Below, piece after piece: positions 1 through 7,068 of a stretch of 14,353 nt of DNA. A model generated the notes under the pieces. That model was given only the letters and a program-made list of their open reading frames with translations, was not told the DNA's origin and searched no databases. Within the stretch, counting starts at the first letter, position 1. Each line of letters starts with the position of its first letter. This DNA comes from CAYGSN01 sp964352675 (lineage in GTDB: Bacteria; Pseudomonadota; Alphaproteobacteria; Micavibrionales; Micavibrionaceae), in contig CAYGSN010000038.1 of assembly GCA_964352675.1 (NCBI GenBank), positions 1 through 14,353 of the forward strand, read 5' to 3'. The position numbers were made by a program, and so were the translations under genes.

Positions 1-91
1 TCTGAGCCTCCTGAGCGTGGTGTGTATGATTTGAGCTCTGCCTGCCGGCTGGGTGGCCGTGCACGATTTTATGCATGAGTGGGAGGTTCCG

Positions 92-346
92 ATGATTATC
101 CTCTCTGGCGTGATCCTGGCACTGGGGTGGGGATTATTCCTGTATTCACAGAAGGTGGATTGCCACGATACGGGCTGCCATCACGGGCCGTGCACGCCGA
201 AGAAAAACAACACCCGGCTGATTCTAAAAATCGCAACGGGACTTTTCCTGGTAAATATTGCCATTTATGGCATCGTGCATCGCGGAATGGATATCGGGAT
301 TTCCCAGCCTGCTTCGGTTATGCAGGGCGGGAATCATCAGCACTAA
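92..346 (+). CDS. Small two-helix membrane protein with Cys/His-rich loop, function unknown
   Basis: I do not recognise this family. From ATG 92 the product is 84 residues. It has a hydrophobic helix at about 1-19, a loop with the motif CHDTGCHHGPC at 24-34, a basic stretch (KKNNTR, 37-42), a second helix at about 43-62, and a tail ending NHQH. The positive-inside rule suggests that the loop faces the cytoplasm. Three cysteines and three histidines within eleven residues suggest metal or thiol binding, but that is inference only. I chose ATG 92 because GGGAGG (81-86) lies five bases upstream. GTG 53, GTG 59 and ATG 71 are in-frame alternatives that would add up to 13 residues; the frame is closed by TGA at 32-34. 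The 3' end overlaps the end of convergent gshB by 29 bases. I am fairly sure it is a gene and unsure of the start. Confidence 0.7.
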   Translation: MIILSGVILALGWGLFLYSQKVDCHDTGCHHGPCTPKKNNTRLILKIATGLFLVNIAIYGIVHRGMDIGISQPASVMQGGNHQH

Positions 347-1289
347 ATTCTTCAAGTTTTTTCTCAAAAGAATCCCACAAACCACTCTCAATATTCATAT
401 TATTTAGATTGTTAATCTCCTGAATTCCCGTCGGGGAAGTTACATTGATTTCTGTCATGTAATGGCCAATCACATCAAGTCCGACAAAGACCAGATTGCG
501 TTTGGCCAGTTCCGGTCCGACCGCTTCGCAAATCTCCATATCCCGTTTTGTGAGTTCGGCTTTTCGTCCCGTTCCGCCCACATGAAAATTGGCGCGGATA
601 TCATCACCGGGTGGAATGCGTGCGACGCCGCCTGCGGGTTTGCCGTCAATCATGATGATACGCTTGTCGCCTTCGGAGATTTCCGGGATGAATTTCTGGA
701 TTACCAGAGGTTCGGTATAAAGCGCACTAAAGGTTTCCAGTAGGGCATTGAGGTTTTTATCACCCTCTTTCAACAGAAAAATTTGCGAACCTCCATTGCC
801 GTTGAGCGGCTTGATGACGATATTTTTGTGCTCTTTTCGGAATTCTATAATGGCGTCGCGATCGGCCGTGATCAGTGTGGGCGGCATCAATTCCGGGAAT
901 TTGGTGCAGAACATTTTCTCCGGTGCGTTGCGGACCTCTACAGGGTCATTGAGCACCAGCGTATCGTCCATCACGTGCTCCAGCATGTGGGTGGCTGCGA
1001 TATAGGCCATGTCAAAGGGCGGGTCCTGACGCATCAGGACCAGGTCGAATTCCTTAAGACTGCGCCGCTGAGGATCTCCAAACCTGTAGTGATTCCCATG
1101 TTCGCGGCGAACCTCTAATGGGCGGATTTCTGCGCTGACCTCCCGGCCGCACTGCGCCATGGAAGAGGGCAGATAATGGAAAATACTGTATCCGCGTCTT
1201 TGTGCCTCCAACATCAAAACAAAGCTGCTATCCGCATCAATGTTGATGGTGTGGATGGGGTCCATTTGGATGGCGATGTTTAAAGTCAT
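318..1289 (-). CDS. gshB: Glutathione synthetase
   Basis: This cytoplasmic ATP-grasp ligase joins gamma-glutamylcysteine and glycine, the second step of glutathione synthesis. The 323 residues match the usual length of the bacterial family. Family hallmarks visible are an N-terminal substrate domain starting MTLNIAIQMDPI, then MRQDPPFD at 86-93, LNDP at 113-116, RNAPEK at 120-125, the nucleotide-binding IKPLNGNGG at 159-167, the DKRIIMIDG strand at 208-216, and the metal- and substrate-binding INVTSPTGIQEIN at 281-293. The ATG start is consistent with homologues, although only a weak purine stretch (AGAAG) precedes it. The gene is divergent from the helicase gene across 74 bases and its 3' end overlaps the small membrane-protein gene. 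gshA is not in this window. Identification is secure. Confidence 0.96.
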   Translation of the reverse strand: MTLNIAIQMDPIHTINIDADSSFVLMLEAQRRGYSIFHYLPSSMAQCGREVSAEIRPLEVRREHGNHYRFGDPQRRSLKEFDLVLMRQDPPFDMAYIAATHMLEHVMDDTLVLNDPVEVRNAPEKMFCTKFPELMPPTLITADRDAIIEFRKEHKNIVIKPLNGNGGSQIFLLKEGDKNLNALLETFSALYTEPLVIQKFIPEISEGDKRIIMIDGKPAGGVARIPPGDDIRANFHVGGTGRKAELTKRDMEICEAVGPELAKRNLVFVGLDVIGHYMTEINVTSPTGIQEINNLNNMNIESGLWDSFEKKLEEFSADDSRPA

Positions 1290-1324
1290 TGATTTTCTGC
1301 TTCTTTGGTTGCTTTTTGACGGAA

Positions 1325-1353
1325 ATTATATTAACTCTCAGTGCATACATAAA
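1325..1353 (-). promoter_or_regulatory. Candidate sigma-70-type promoter for gshB
   Basis: On the minus strand a perfect TATAAT hexamer occupies 1330-1325. A weak -35 element, TTTATG (1353-1348, three of six matches), lies 17 bases upstream. Transcription would begin near 1318, giving a leader of about 30 bases before the gshB ATG. The -10 match is good, but the -35 match is poor and the region is AT-rich, so chance is possible. The same 74-base gap must also contain the helicase promoter. The plus-strand TTGACG at 1316-1321 has no convincing -10 at normal spacing. Confidence 0.35.
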
Positions 1354-1363
1354 ACAATCAGAA

Positions 1364-2740
1364 ATGAATTCAAGATCATCCATGCCATTTGAAGAACTCG
1401 GACTGAGCGAAAAAACTCTCAAAGCTATTGCTGAATGCGGCTATACGGAGCCAACCCCTATACAAAAGGAAGCAATTCCTTACATCCTTATGACACGCGA
1501 CGTGGTGGGCTTGGCGCAAACGGGCACGGGCAAGACCGCAGCCTTTACCATGCCGATGATCGAAATCCTGGCCGGTGGCCGGGCAAAGGCGCGGATGCCG
1601 CGCTCGCTGATCCTCTCCCCTACGCGTGAGCTGGCGGCGCAGATTTCCGAGAATTTTGATACATACGGGAAGTATCATTCGCTGAACATGGCGTTGCTGA
1701 CAGGCGGCACCTCGGTCGATGACCAGATCCGAAAGCTGGAGCGCGGTGTAGACGTTCTGATTGCCACGCCGGGACGCTTGATTGATTTGTTTGAGCGCGG
1801 GAAAATCCTGCTGACCGACATCAAAGTTCTTGTGATTGATGAAGCCGACCGTATGCTGGACATGGGCTTTATTCCCGACATTGAGAAAATCGCGGCCCTT
1901 CTGCCCCCAATCCGCCAGACCTTGCTGTTTTCTGCGACGATGCCGCCCGCAATCTCCAAGCTGACGAAAAAATTCCTGAGCAATCCGAAAGAGGTGTCCG
2001 TTGCACCGCCTGCCTCTCCCGCCGAAAAGGTGAAGCAGTTTTTGGTACACACACCGCCGAAAGCCAAGCAGGAGACCTTGTTGCGGCTTCTTCAGGAGGA
2101 AAAGGTGCAAAACGCCTTTATTTTCTGTAACCGCAAGCGTGACATTGACGGGCTGTGTAAGTACCTGAAGGGCAAGGGATATGATGCCAAGGCTCTGCAC
2201 GGTGATATGGCGCAGTCCGAGCGCACGAAGACGCTGCAGGAGCTTAAGGACGGCAAAATCACGCTGCTGGTTTGTAGCGATGTTGCGGCGCGTGGTCTGG
2301 ATGTTGATGATCTGTCTCACGTGTTTAACTACGATGTTCCGTTTAATGCCGATGACTACATTCACCGGATTGGCCGCACGGGCCGTGCAGGCAAGGAAGG
2401 GCGCGCCTGGATGCTGGCGGCACGCGCGGATGAAAAATATCTTGATGCGATTGAAGCCTTGATTGGCAAGAAGATCGAAACGCCGGACGCTAAAGGTCAA
2501 AAACCACAAAAAACAACGAAGGCAGATCCCAAGACCGAATACAGGTCGGAAAAGCCTAAACCCAAAGCCAAAGACAGGCATGAAAAAGAAAAGTCGCCAT
2601 CGTCTGAAAGCAAGAAGAGGTCATCATCCGACTATTCGAAAAAACCCAGGGAGCGGGAGCCTTCACGCGAAAATAGCGGCAAAGACTCCGATACAGCGGG
2701 TTTTGGCGACGATGTACCCGATTTCTTCAAAACTGGCTAG
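1364..2740 (+). CDS. DEAD-box ATP-dependent RNA helicase, RhlE-like
   Basis: This is an ATP-driven RNA duplex unwinder, expected in ribosome assembly or mRNA turnover. All core motifs are present, numbered from ATG 1364: Q motif with upstream Phe9 and Gln34, Walker A AQTGTGKT (51-58), PTREL (86-90), TPGR (135-138), DEAD (159-162), SAT (190-192), ARGLD (309-313) and HRIGRTGR (334-341). Residues from about 372 to the end form a low-complexity Lys/Glu/Ser/Pro/Arg tail that is probably disordered and RNA-binding. The protein ends with GFGDDVPDFF, which resembles tails I recall from alphaproteobacterial RhlE-type helicases. The start is uncertain: ATG 1382 (MPFEELGL) also fits the family, and neither ATG has a good ribosome-binding site. 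It lies 98 bases upstream of lptD on the same strand. I cannot assign a specific paralogue. Confidence 0.93.
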   Translation: MNSRSSMPFEELGLSEKTLKAIAECGYTEPTPIQKEAIPYILMTRDVVGLAQTGTGKTAAFTMPMIEILAGGRAKARMPRSLILSPTRELAAQISENFDTYGKYHSLNMALLTGGTSVDDQIRKLERGVDVLIATPGRLIDLFERGKILLTDIKVLVIDEADRMLDMGFIPDIEKIAALLPPIRQTLLFSATMPPAISKLTKKFLSNPKEVSVAPPASPAEKVKQFLVHTPPKAKQETLLRLLQEEKVQNAFIFCNRKRDIDGLCKYLKGKGYDAKALHGDMAQSERTKTLQELKDGKITLLVCSDVAARGLDVDDLSHVFNYDVPFNADDYIHRIGRTGRAGKEGRAWMLAARADEKYLDAIEALIGKKIETPDAKGQKPQKTTKADPKTEYRSEKPKPKAKDRHEKEKSPSSESKKRSSSDYSKKPREREPSRENSGKDSDTAGFGDDVPDFFKTG

Positions 2741-2760
2741 GGTCGTTTAGACCAGATTTT
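2741..2760 (+). terminator. Weak candidate terminator after the helicase gene
   Basis: Directly after the TAG stop is GGTC-GTTTA-GACC (2741-2753), followed by AGATTTT. A four-base-pair stem with only four terminal T residues is marginal for intrinsic termination. A rearranged hairpin could use CTGG (2733-2736) with CCAG (2752-2755). If it is inactive, helicase transcripts would run into lptD. Confidence 0.22.
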
Positions 2761-2838
2761 CCTTGCCAGAAGGCCCGGAAAACGGCACTATTCCTATAAG
2801 TTTTGGTTTTGACCTCACCCACGAAATGCCTCTCATCC

Positions 2839-5193
2839 ATGGTGCCTATCTCTAAGAAAAACTGGATATTTTGTGCGGGCATTTTGTGCCTTGGTTTTTT
2901 GTGCTTACCCACAAGCGCTCAGGCTCAACTTCTAACTGGGTTTCGTAAAGATGGCGAAGGAACAAAGCTGCAGCCGCTTTTTGAGGTTGAGCAGCCTTCG
3001 ACGTTGCTTTCCCCCTCGCAAATCAATCCCGGCTTGTTGAGCCCGCGTCGAGGCACTGGCGCAGGGGATACAACACAAGAGCCTGTGGATCTGCAGGCGG
3101 ACAATTTATCCTACGACGATCAGAACCAGATTATCACGGCTACAGGCGATGTTTTTCTTGTGCAGGCCGGGCGCATCCTGCGTGCCGATAAAATCGTTTA
3201 CGACCTGAAATCAGACCGCGCCACTGCCAGCGGCTATGTCGTTCTGAATGAAATGAACGGCGATGTACATCTTTCCGATGAAGTCGTGCTAGAGGACAAC
3301 ATGAAGGACGGCTTTATCGTCGGCTTGAAAAGCTATTTGAACGACGGCTCGCGTTTTACTGCAGAAGAGGGGCAGCGCACGGACGGCAACAAAACCACAA
3401 TGCATGCCGCAAGTTATACGCCATGTGACCCGTGCGAGTCCAATCCGGAAGAAGATCCGGTCTGGCAGATTAAGGCGGCAGAGGTTAATCATGATGAAGA
3501 AGAGGCGCGGATTTCATACAAACACGCCCGGTTTGAAGCTTTTGGCGTGCCGATTATGTATCTGCCGTATTTTTCCCATCCTGATGGAACGGTGGAGCAG
3601 AAAAGCGGGTTTTTATCTCCCTCTTTCGGATTTAAGAGCGATCAGGGAATTTTTATTGAAAATAATTATTACTGGGCGATTGCCCCGGATAAAGACCTGA
3701 CAATGGGTGTTATTGCCTATAGTGATGAAAACCCCTTGGGGTTGATGCAGTATAGGCAACGCTGGGACGATGCGGAGTTTGAATTTAATGGCGGTGTTAC
3801 ATATTCGGAGCGCAGGGACCGTTTTGCCGGAGTAACCGTAACCCGTGACGAAGAAGTGCGTGGACACGTCCTTGCAAATGGGCTGTGGGATTTGAATGAA
3901 AAATGGCGCACAGGATTGGATATTGAATGGGCTTCGGATGATCAGTATATGCGCGAATATGACTTCAGCAATGATAACGTTTTAACCAACCAGCTTTATA
4001 TTGAGCGGTTTTCAGGCCGAAATTATAGTGCCGGACGTTTGCTGACATTCCAGGATATTCGGGTGCGTGAGGATCAGGAGGATCAGCCCGAAGTGCTCCC
4101 GGAAATTGTCACAAGCTTTATCGCTGAGCCCGGCTCGATGCCTTATCTGGGTGGGCGGCTGGATTTTGAGGGGTCGTTTTTGGGGTTGCGTCGTGATGGC
4201 AATGACCAGGATTTGAATCGGTTGAGTACTGATATTGGCTGGCAACGGCGCATGGTGTCGGATTATGGGCTTGTGGCCGATATCGATGCGGATATGCGGC
4301 TTGATCTTTATAATGTGCGGGATCGTGAAATTGCTGGTGCTGCTGCCGGTGATGTGACGGAGGCCCGTTTTTTTCCGCAAGGACACGCGCAGGTGAGCTA
4401 TCCCATGGCGCGCAGCTTTGACTCTATGCAGGCGCGGATCGAGCCTGTGGCCTCGCTCACTCTCGCGCCGAATATCGACACGGATGATGATATCCCGAAT
4501 GAGGACAGCCAGGACGTGCAGATCGACACTAGCAATTTATTCGATCCTAACCGTTTTCCGGGTTACGACCGTGTGGAAGATCAAAGCCGGGCGACCTATG
4601 GTCTTCGCACAGGTTTATACGGCTATGGAGGAAGCCAAGGAACTGTGTTTCTGGGGCAGAGTTATCGCCTGAGTGATGATGACAATCCGTTTCCTGTCGG
4701 ATCGGGCTTGGATGGACAGAACTCTGATGTCGTGGGCGATGTTTCTGTGCGATATAAAGATCAATACGGTCTGGAGTATCGCTTTCAACTTGATAAAAAT
4801 TCGCTGGATTCTCAGCGTAATGAGGTTACGGCTTTTGCCGATTGGAACCGGTTGCGCCTAAATGCCAACTATCTTTTTGCCCGCGGCCTGGAAGGAACCG
4901 ATATTGAGGAAAGCCGTGAGCAGCTTAGTACTGATGCTCAACTCTATTTCACGGAAGAGTGGGGAATGCGCGCTGGCGCAACTCAGGATTTTGGAGAGGC
5001 CCCGGGGCTGCGGCAGGCTTATGCCACTTTGGATTATTACGGGCAATGCGTATCATGGTCCCTGCAGGGGCAGCGTAATCTAACCATCGATGCGGCGGGA
5101 GAGAGTGATTTTGAACTGGTCTTCCGCATCGGGCTTAAAAACCTCGGTGAGTTTCAGAAGTCGGGGTATCGTAAGGATGGGGGAGCGCTATGA
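2839..5193 (+). CDS. lptD: LPS-assembly outer-membrane protein LptD
   Basis: LptD is the outer-membrane barrel that, with the lipoprotein LptE, inserts lipopolysaccharide into the outer leaflet. From ATG 2839 the protein has 784 residues. It begins with a signal peptide (SKK, then a hydrophobic core, cleavage likely after AQA at 29). An OstA/LptA-like beta-jellyroll follows at about 82-155 (VDLQADNLSYDD, then ATGDVFL). The family signature IMYLPYFSHPDGT is at 239-251, followed by SGFLSPSFGF and a long beta-barrel rich in alternating aromatic and polar residues. The mature protein has three cysteines: Cys196 and Cys199 (CDPC) and Cys737 near the C-terminus. Disulfides between the N- and C-terminal regions are essential in Escherichia coli LptD. 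No clear Shine-Dalgarno precedes the ATG; the signal peptide decides the start. The stop overlaps the next gene by four bases. The usual neighbours lptF, lptG and surA are absent here. Confidence 0.95.
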   Translation: MVPISKKNWIFCAGILCLGFLCLPTSAQAQLLTGFRKDGEGTKLQPLFEVEQPSTLLSPSQINPGLLSPRRGTGAGDTTQEPVDLQADNLSYDDQNQIITATGDVFLVQAGRILRADKIVYDLKSDRATASGYVVLNEMNGDVHLSDEVVLEDNMKDGFIVGLKSYLNDGSRFTAEEGQRTDGNKTTMHAASYTPCDPCESNPEEDPVWQIKAAEVNHDEEEARISYKHARFEAFGVPIMYLPYFSHPDGTVEQKSGFLSPSFGFKSDQGIFIENNYYWAIAPDKDLTMGVIAYSDENPLGLMQYRQRWDDAEFEFNGGVTYSERRDRFAGVTVTRDEEVRGHVLANGLWDLNEKWRTGLDIEWASDDQYMREYDFSNDNVLTNQLYIERFSGRNYSAGRLLTFQDIRVREDQEDQPEVLPEIVTSFIAEPGSMPYLGGRLDFEGSFLGLRRDGNDQDLNRLSTDIGWQRRMVSDYGLVADIDADMRLDLYNVRDREIAGAAAGDVTEARFFPQGHAQVSYPMARSFDSMQARIEPVASLTLAPNIDTDDDIPNEDSQDVQIDTSNLFDPNRFPGYDRVEDQSRATYGLRTGLYGYGGSQGTVFLGQSYRLSDDDNPFPVGSGLDGQNSDVVGDVSVRYKDQYGLEYRFQLDKNSLDSQRNEVTAFADWNRLRLNANYLFARGLEGTDIEESREQLSTDAQLYFTEEWGMRAGATQDFGEAPGLRQAYATLDYYGQCVSWSLQGQRNLTIDAAGESDFELVFRIGLKNLGEFQKSGYRKDGGAL

Positions 5194-7064
5194 TGGGCGA
5201 ATTTCTTCTCGCGCATAATATTCACATGTGGTTTGCATTGCTGGCCGCATTGGTTTCCGTTTTCTTTTTCATCCGCGAGAAAGTTGAGCTGGAGATTATC
5301 AGCGTGGGGCTTCTTGCGGCCCTGATCCTGTTTGGTCAGGTTTTTCCGCTCTACGACGCCAACGGCAAGAATATGCTCGATACCGTGAATATGCTCTCGG
5401 GTTTTGCCAATCCGTCGCTGCTGGCCGTGATTTGTCTGTTGGTGATGGGGCAGGCGATGATCTATACCGATGCGCTGAAAATCGTCACAAATGTTTTTGA
5501 GTTGGCGACGGCGAAGACTGTATGGGTTTCGATTTTCGGAATTATGTTCTTCGTGATGTGCGTCAGCGCGTTTATCAACAACACGCCTTTGGTGATTATT
5601 GCCATTCCTCTGGTTCAGGTCCTCGCCCATGCTGCGGGCCGTTCTGAAAGCCGCATGATGATCCCGCTCAGCTATGTTGCAATTCTGGGTGGTATGATGA
5701 CTCTGATCGGCTCATCCACTAACCTTCTGGTTTCCAGCGCGATGACGGAGTTGGGCTATGAGGCCCTGGAGTTTTTCCAGTTCGTTGTGCCTGGCTCAAT
5801 CCTTGCCGGAGTCGGTTTTTTGTATGTGTTGTTCATCTTGCCGCGGTTGCTGCCGGATCGGCGTAACATGGCGCAAGACTTGCGCGGGAATGACAAGGAA
5901 TTCGTCGCGGAAATTGATGTAACCGAAGACAGCAAGCTTGTCGGCATGGAATGTGTAGAGGGAGTTTTCTCCGAGCTAAGCAAACTCAATATCCGCCTGA
6001 TACAGCGCCGTGGGCAGATTATCTTGCCGCCTTTTGAGGGCTACACGATTGAGGTGGGAGATATCATGATCGTGTCGGCTAATCGTAAAACCCTGACTTC
6101 TGCGCTGTCCCAGTACTCCGGATTTATGCTCTCCGGTGAGGAGCCGGGGGACAGTAAGGAAGGCACGGACGGGGAGTTGAAATCCGAACCGCGCGTCCTG
6201 GCGGAGGTTATGATTACGCCGGCTTCGCGGATGGTGGATATGTCGCTGGAGCATGTGAGTTTTCAGCGACAGTTCGGTGCGATCGTTCTGGGGATCCAGC
6301 GCCGGGCAAGAGTGGTGCAGCGCAGGCTGGCACGGATCAGGCTGGAGGCTGGAGATGTCCTGCTCGTTGCTGGTCGGCGCAGTTTGATTGATGCGATGCG
6401 CAACAATCCCGACTTCATTGTTCTGTCGGGATCAAAGCGGGATTTGCCGCCTCCCGGAAAGGCACCGGTTGCGGCGCTGATTTTTCTCGTTACGATCGGT
6501 TCTGCCGCGTTCGGCCTGATACAGATTCCCGCCGCGGCCTTTATAGGGGCCGTTGCGATGGTGGCAACGGGGTGTTTGAATATCCGTCAGGCAACACGCG
6601 CGATCGACCGGAAGATTTACCTGCTGGTAGGGGCGATGCTCGCCCTCGGGGTTGCCTTGCAGGTAACGGGCGGGGCGCGCTTTGTGGCCGAATTGATCCT
6701 GCAGTTTCCCTTTGCCGACAGCCCGCTGGCTATGCTTGCGATACTGTTCCTTCTTGTATCCTTTGCCACGAATATTCTTACGAACAATGCCTGCGCTATT
6801 CTCTTTACGCCTATAGCCCTGAACTTGGCCGGGAATGTGACGGTTGCGCCCGGTCTGGGGGTCGATATCTACTTTCTGTTCGCTATTACCGTTATTTTTG
6901 CGGCGAACTGTTCCTTCGCGACGCCTATCGGGTATCAGACCAACCTGCTGGTTATGGGGCCGGGGCATTATCGTTTTCGTGATTTTATCAAGGCCGGGGT
7001 GCCGCTGATCCTGCTGCTTTGGGTCACATATATGGCCATTTTGAAATATTACTACGGCCTGTAG
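5190..7064 (+). CDS. SLC13/DASS-family membrane transporter with two RCK_C (TrkA_C) domains
   Basis: This is an inner-membrane anion transporter of the divalent-anion:sodium symporter type. It has 624 residues: about five N-terminal hydrophobic segments (13-220), a soluble insert (about 235-415), and a second membrane half (424-620). Family motifs occur in pairs, one set per half: INNTPLV (129-135) with GSSTNLLV (174-181), and TNNACAIL (531-538) with TPIGYQTNLLV (578-588). The insert holds two TrkA_C/RCK_C-like modules, about 237-300 and 337-402, each ending in a GDIMIVS or GDVLLVAG strand. Such modules often sense ligands in regulated transporters. Members with this layout include putative sulfate or dicarboxylate carriers, so the substrate is undetermined. 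ATG 5190 overlaps the lptD stop as ATGA. GGGGGAG just upstream gives a strong ribosome-binding site, which suggests translational coupling. Confidence 0.92.
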   Translation: MMGEFLLAHNIHMWFALLAALVSVFFFIREKVELEIISVGLLAALILFGQVFPLYDANGKNMLDTVNMLSGFANPSLLAVICLLVMGQAMIYTDALKIVTNVFELATAKTVWVSIFGIMFFVMCVSAFINNTPLVIIAIPLVQVLAHAAGRSESRMMIPLSYVAILGGMMTLIGSSTNLLVSSAMTELGYEALEFFQFVVPGSILAGVGFLYVLFILPRLLPDRRNMAQDLRGNDKEFVAEIDVTEDSKLVGMECVEGVFSELSKLNIRLIQRRGQIILPPFEGYTIEVGDIMIVSANRKTLTSALSQYSGFMLSGEEPGDSKEGTDGELKSEPRVLAEVMITPASRMVDMSLEHVSFQRQFGAIVLGIQRRARVVQRRLARIRLEAGDVLLVAGRRSLIDAMRNNPDFIVLSGSKRDLPPPGKAPVAALIFLVTIGSAAFGLIQIPAAAFIGAVAMVATGCLNIRQATRAIDRKIYLLVGAMLALGVALQVTGGARFVAELILQFPFADSPLAMLAILFLLVSFATNILTNNACAILFTPIALNLAGNVTVAPGLGVDIYFLFAITVIFAANCSFATPIGYQTNLLVMGPGHYRFRDFIKAGVPLILLLWVTYMAILKYYYGL

Positions 7065-7068
7065 TTCG

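Noticed and set aside
1..78. Possible ends of an upstream gene: one frame is open to TGA 76-78, another to TGA 32-34
   Set aside because: The fragments of 25 and about 10 codons show nothing recognisable, and I cannot decide between them. The one ending at 78 would fit a 13-base gap to ATG 92, but that is not enough to annotate.
1289..1363. An N-terminal extension of the helicase from TTG 1289
   Set aside because: It would start on the first base of gshB, has no ribosome-binding site, and adds sequence unlike any DEAD-box protein before the expected MPFEELGL-type beginning.
1376..2581. A 401-codon open frame antisense to the helicase
   Set aside because: It lies wholly within a clearly identified gene, its translation has no domain signature, and its open length follows from the codon pattern of the sense strand.
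2803..2838. An LptD start at TTG 2803
   Set aside because: It would place 12 residues before a well-formed signal peptide; ATG 2839 puts the basic n-region at the proper place.
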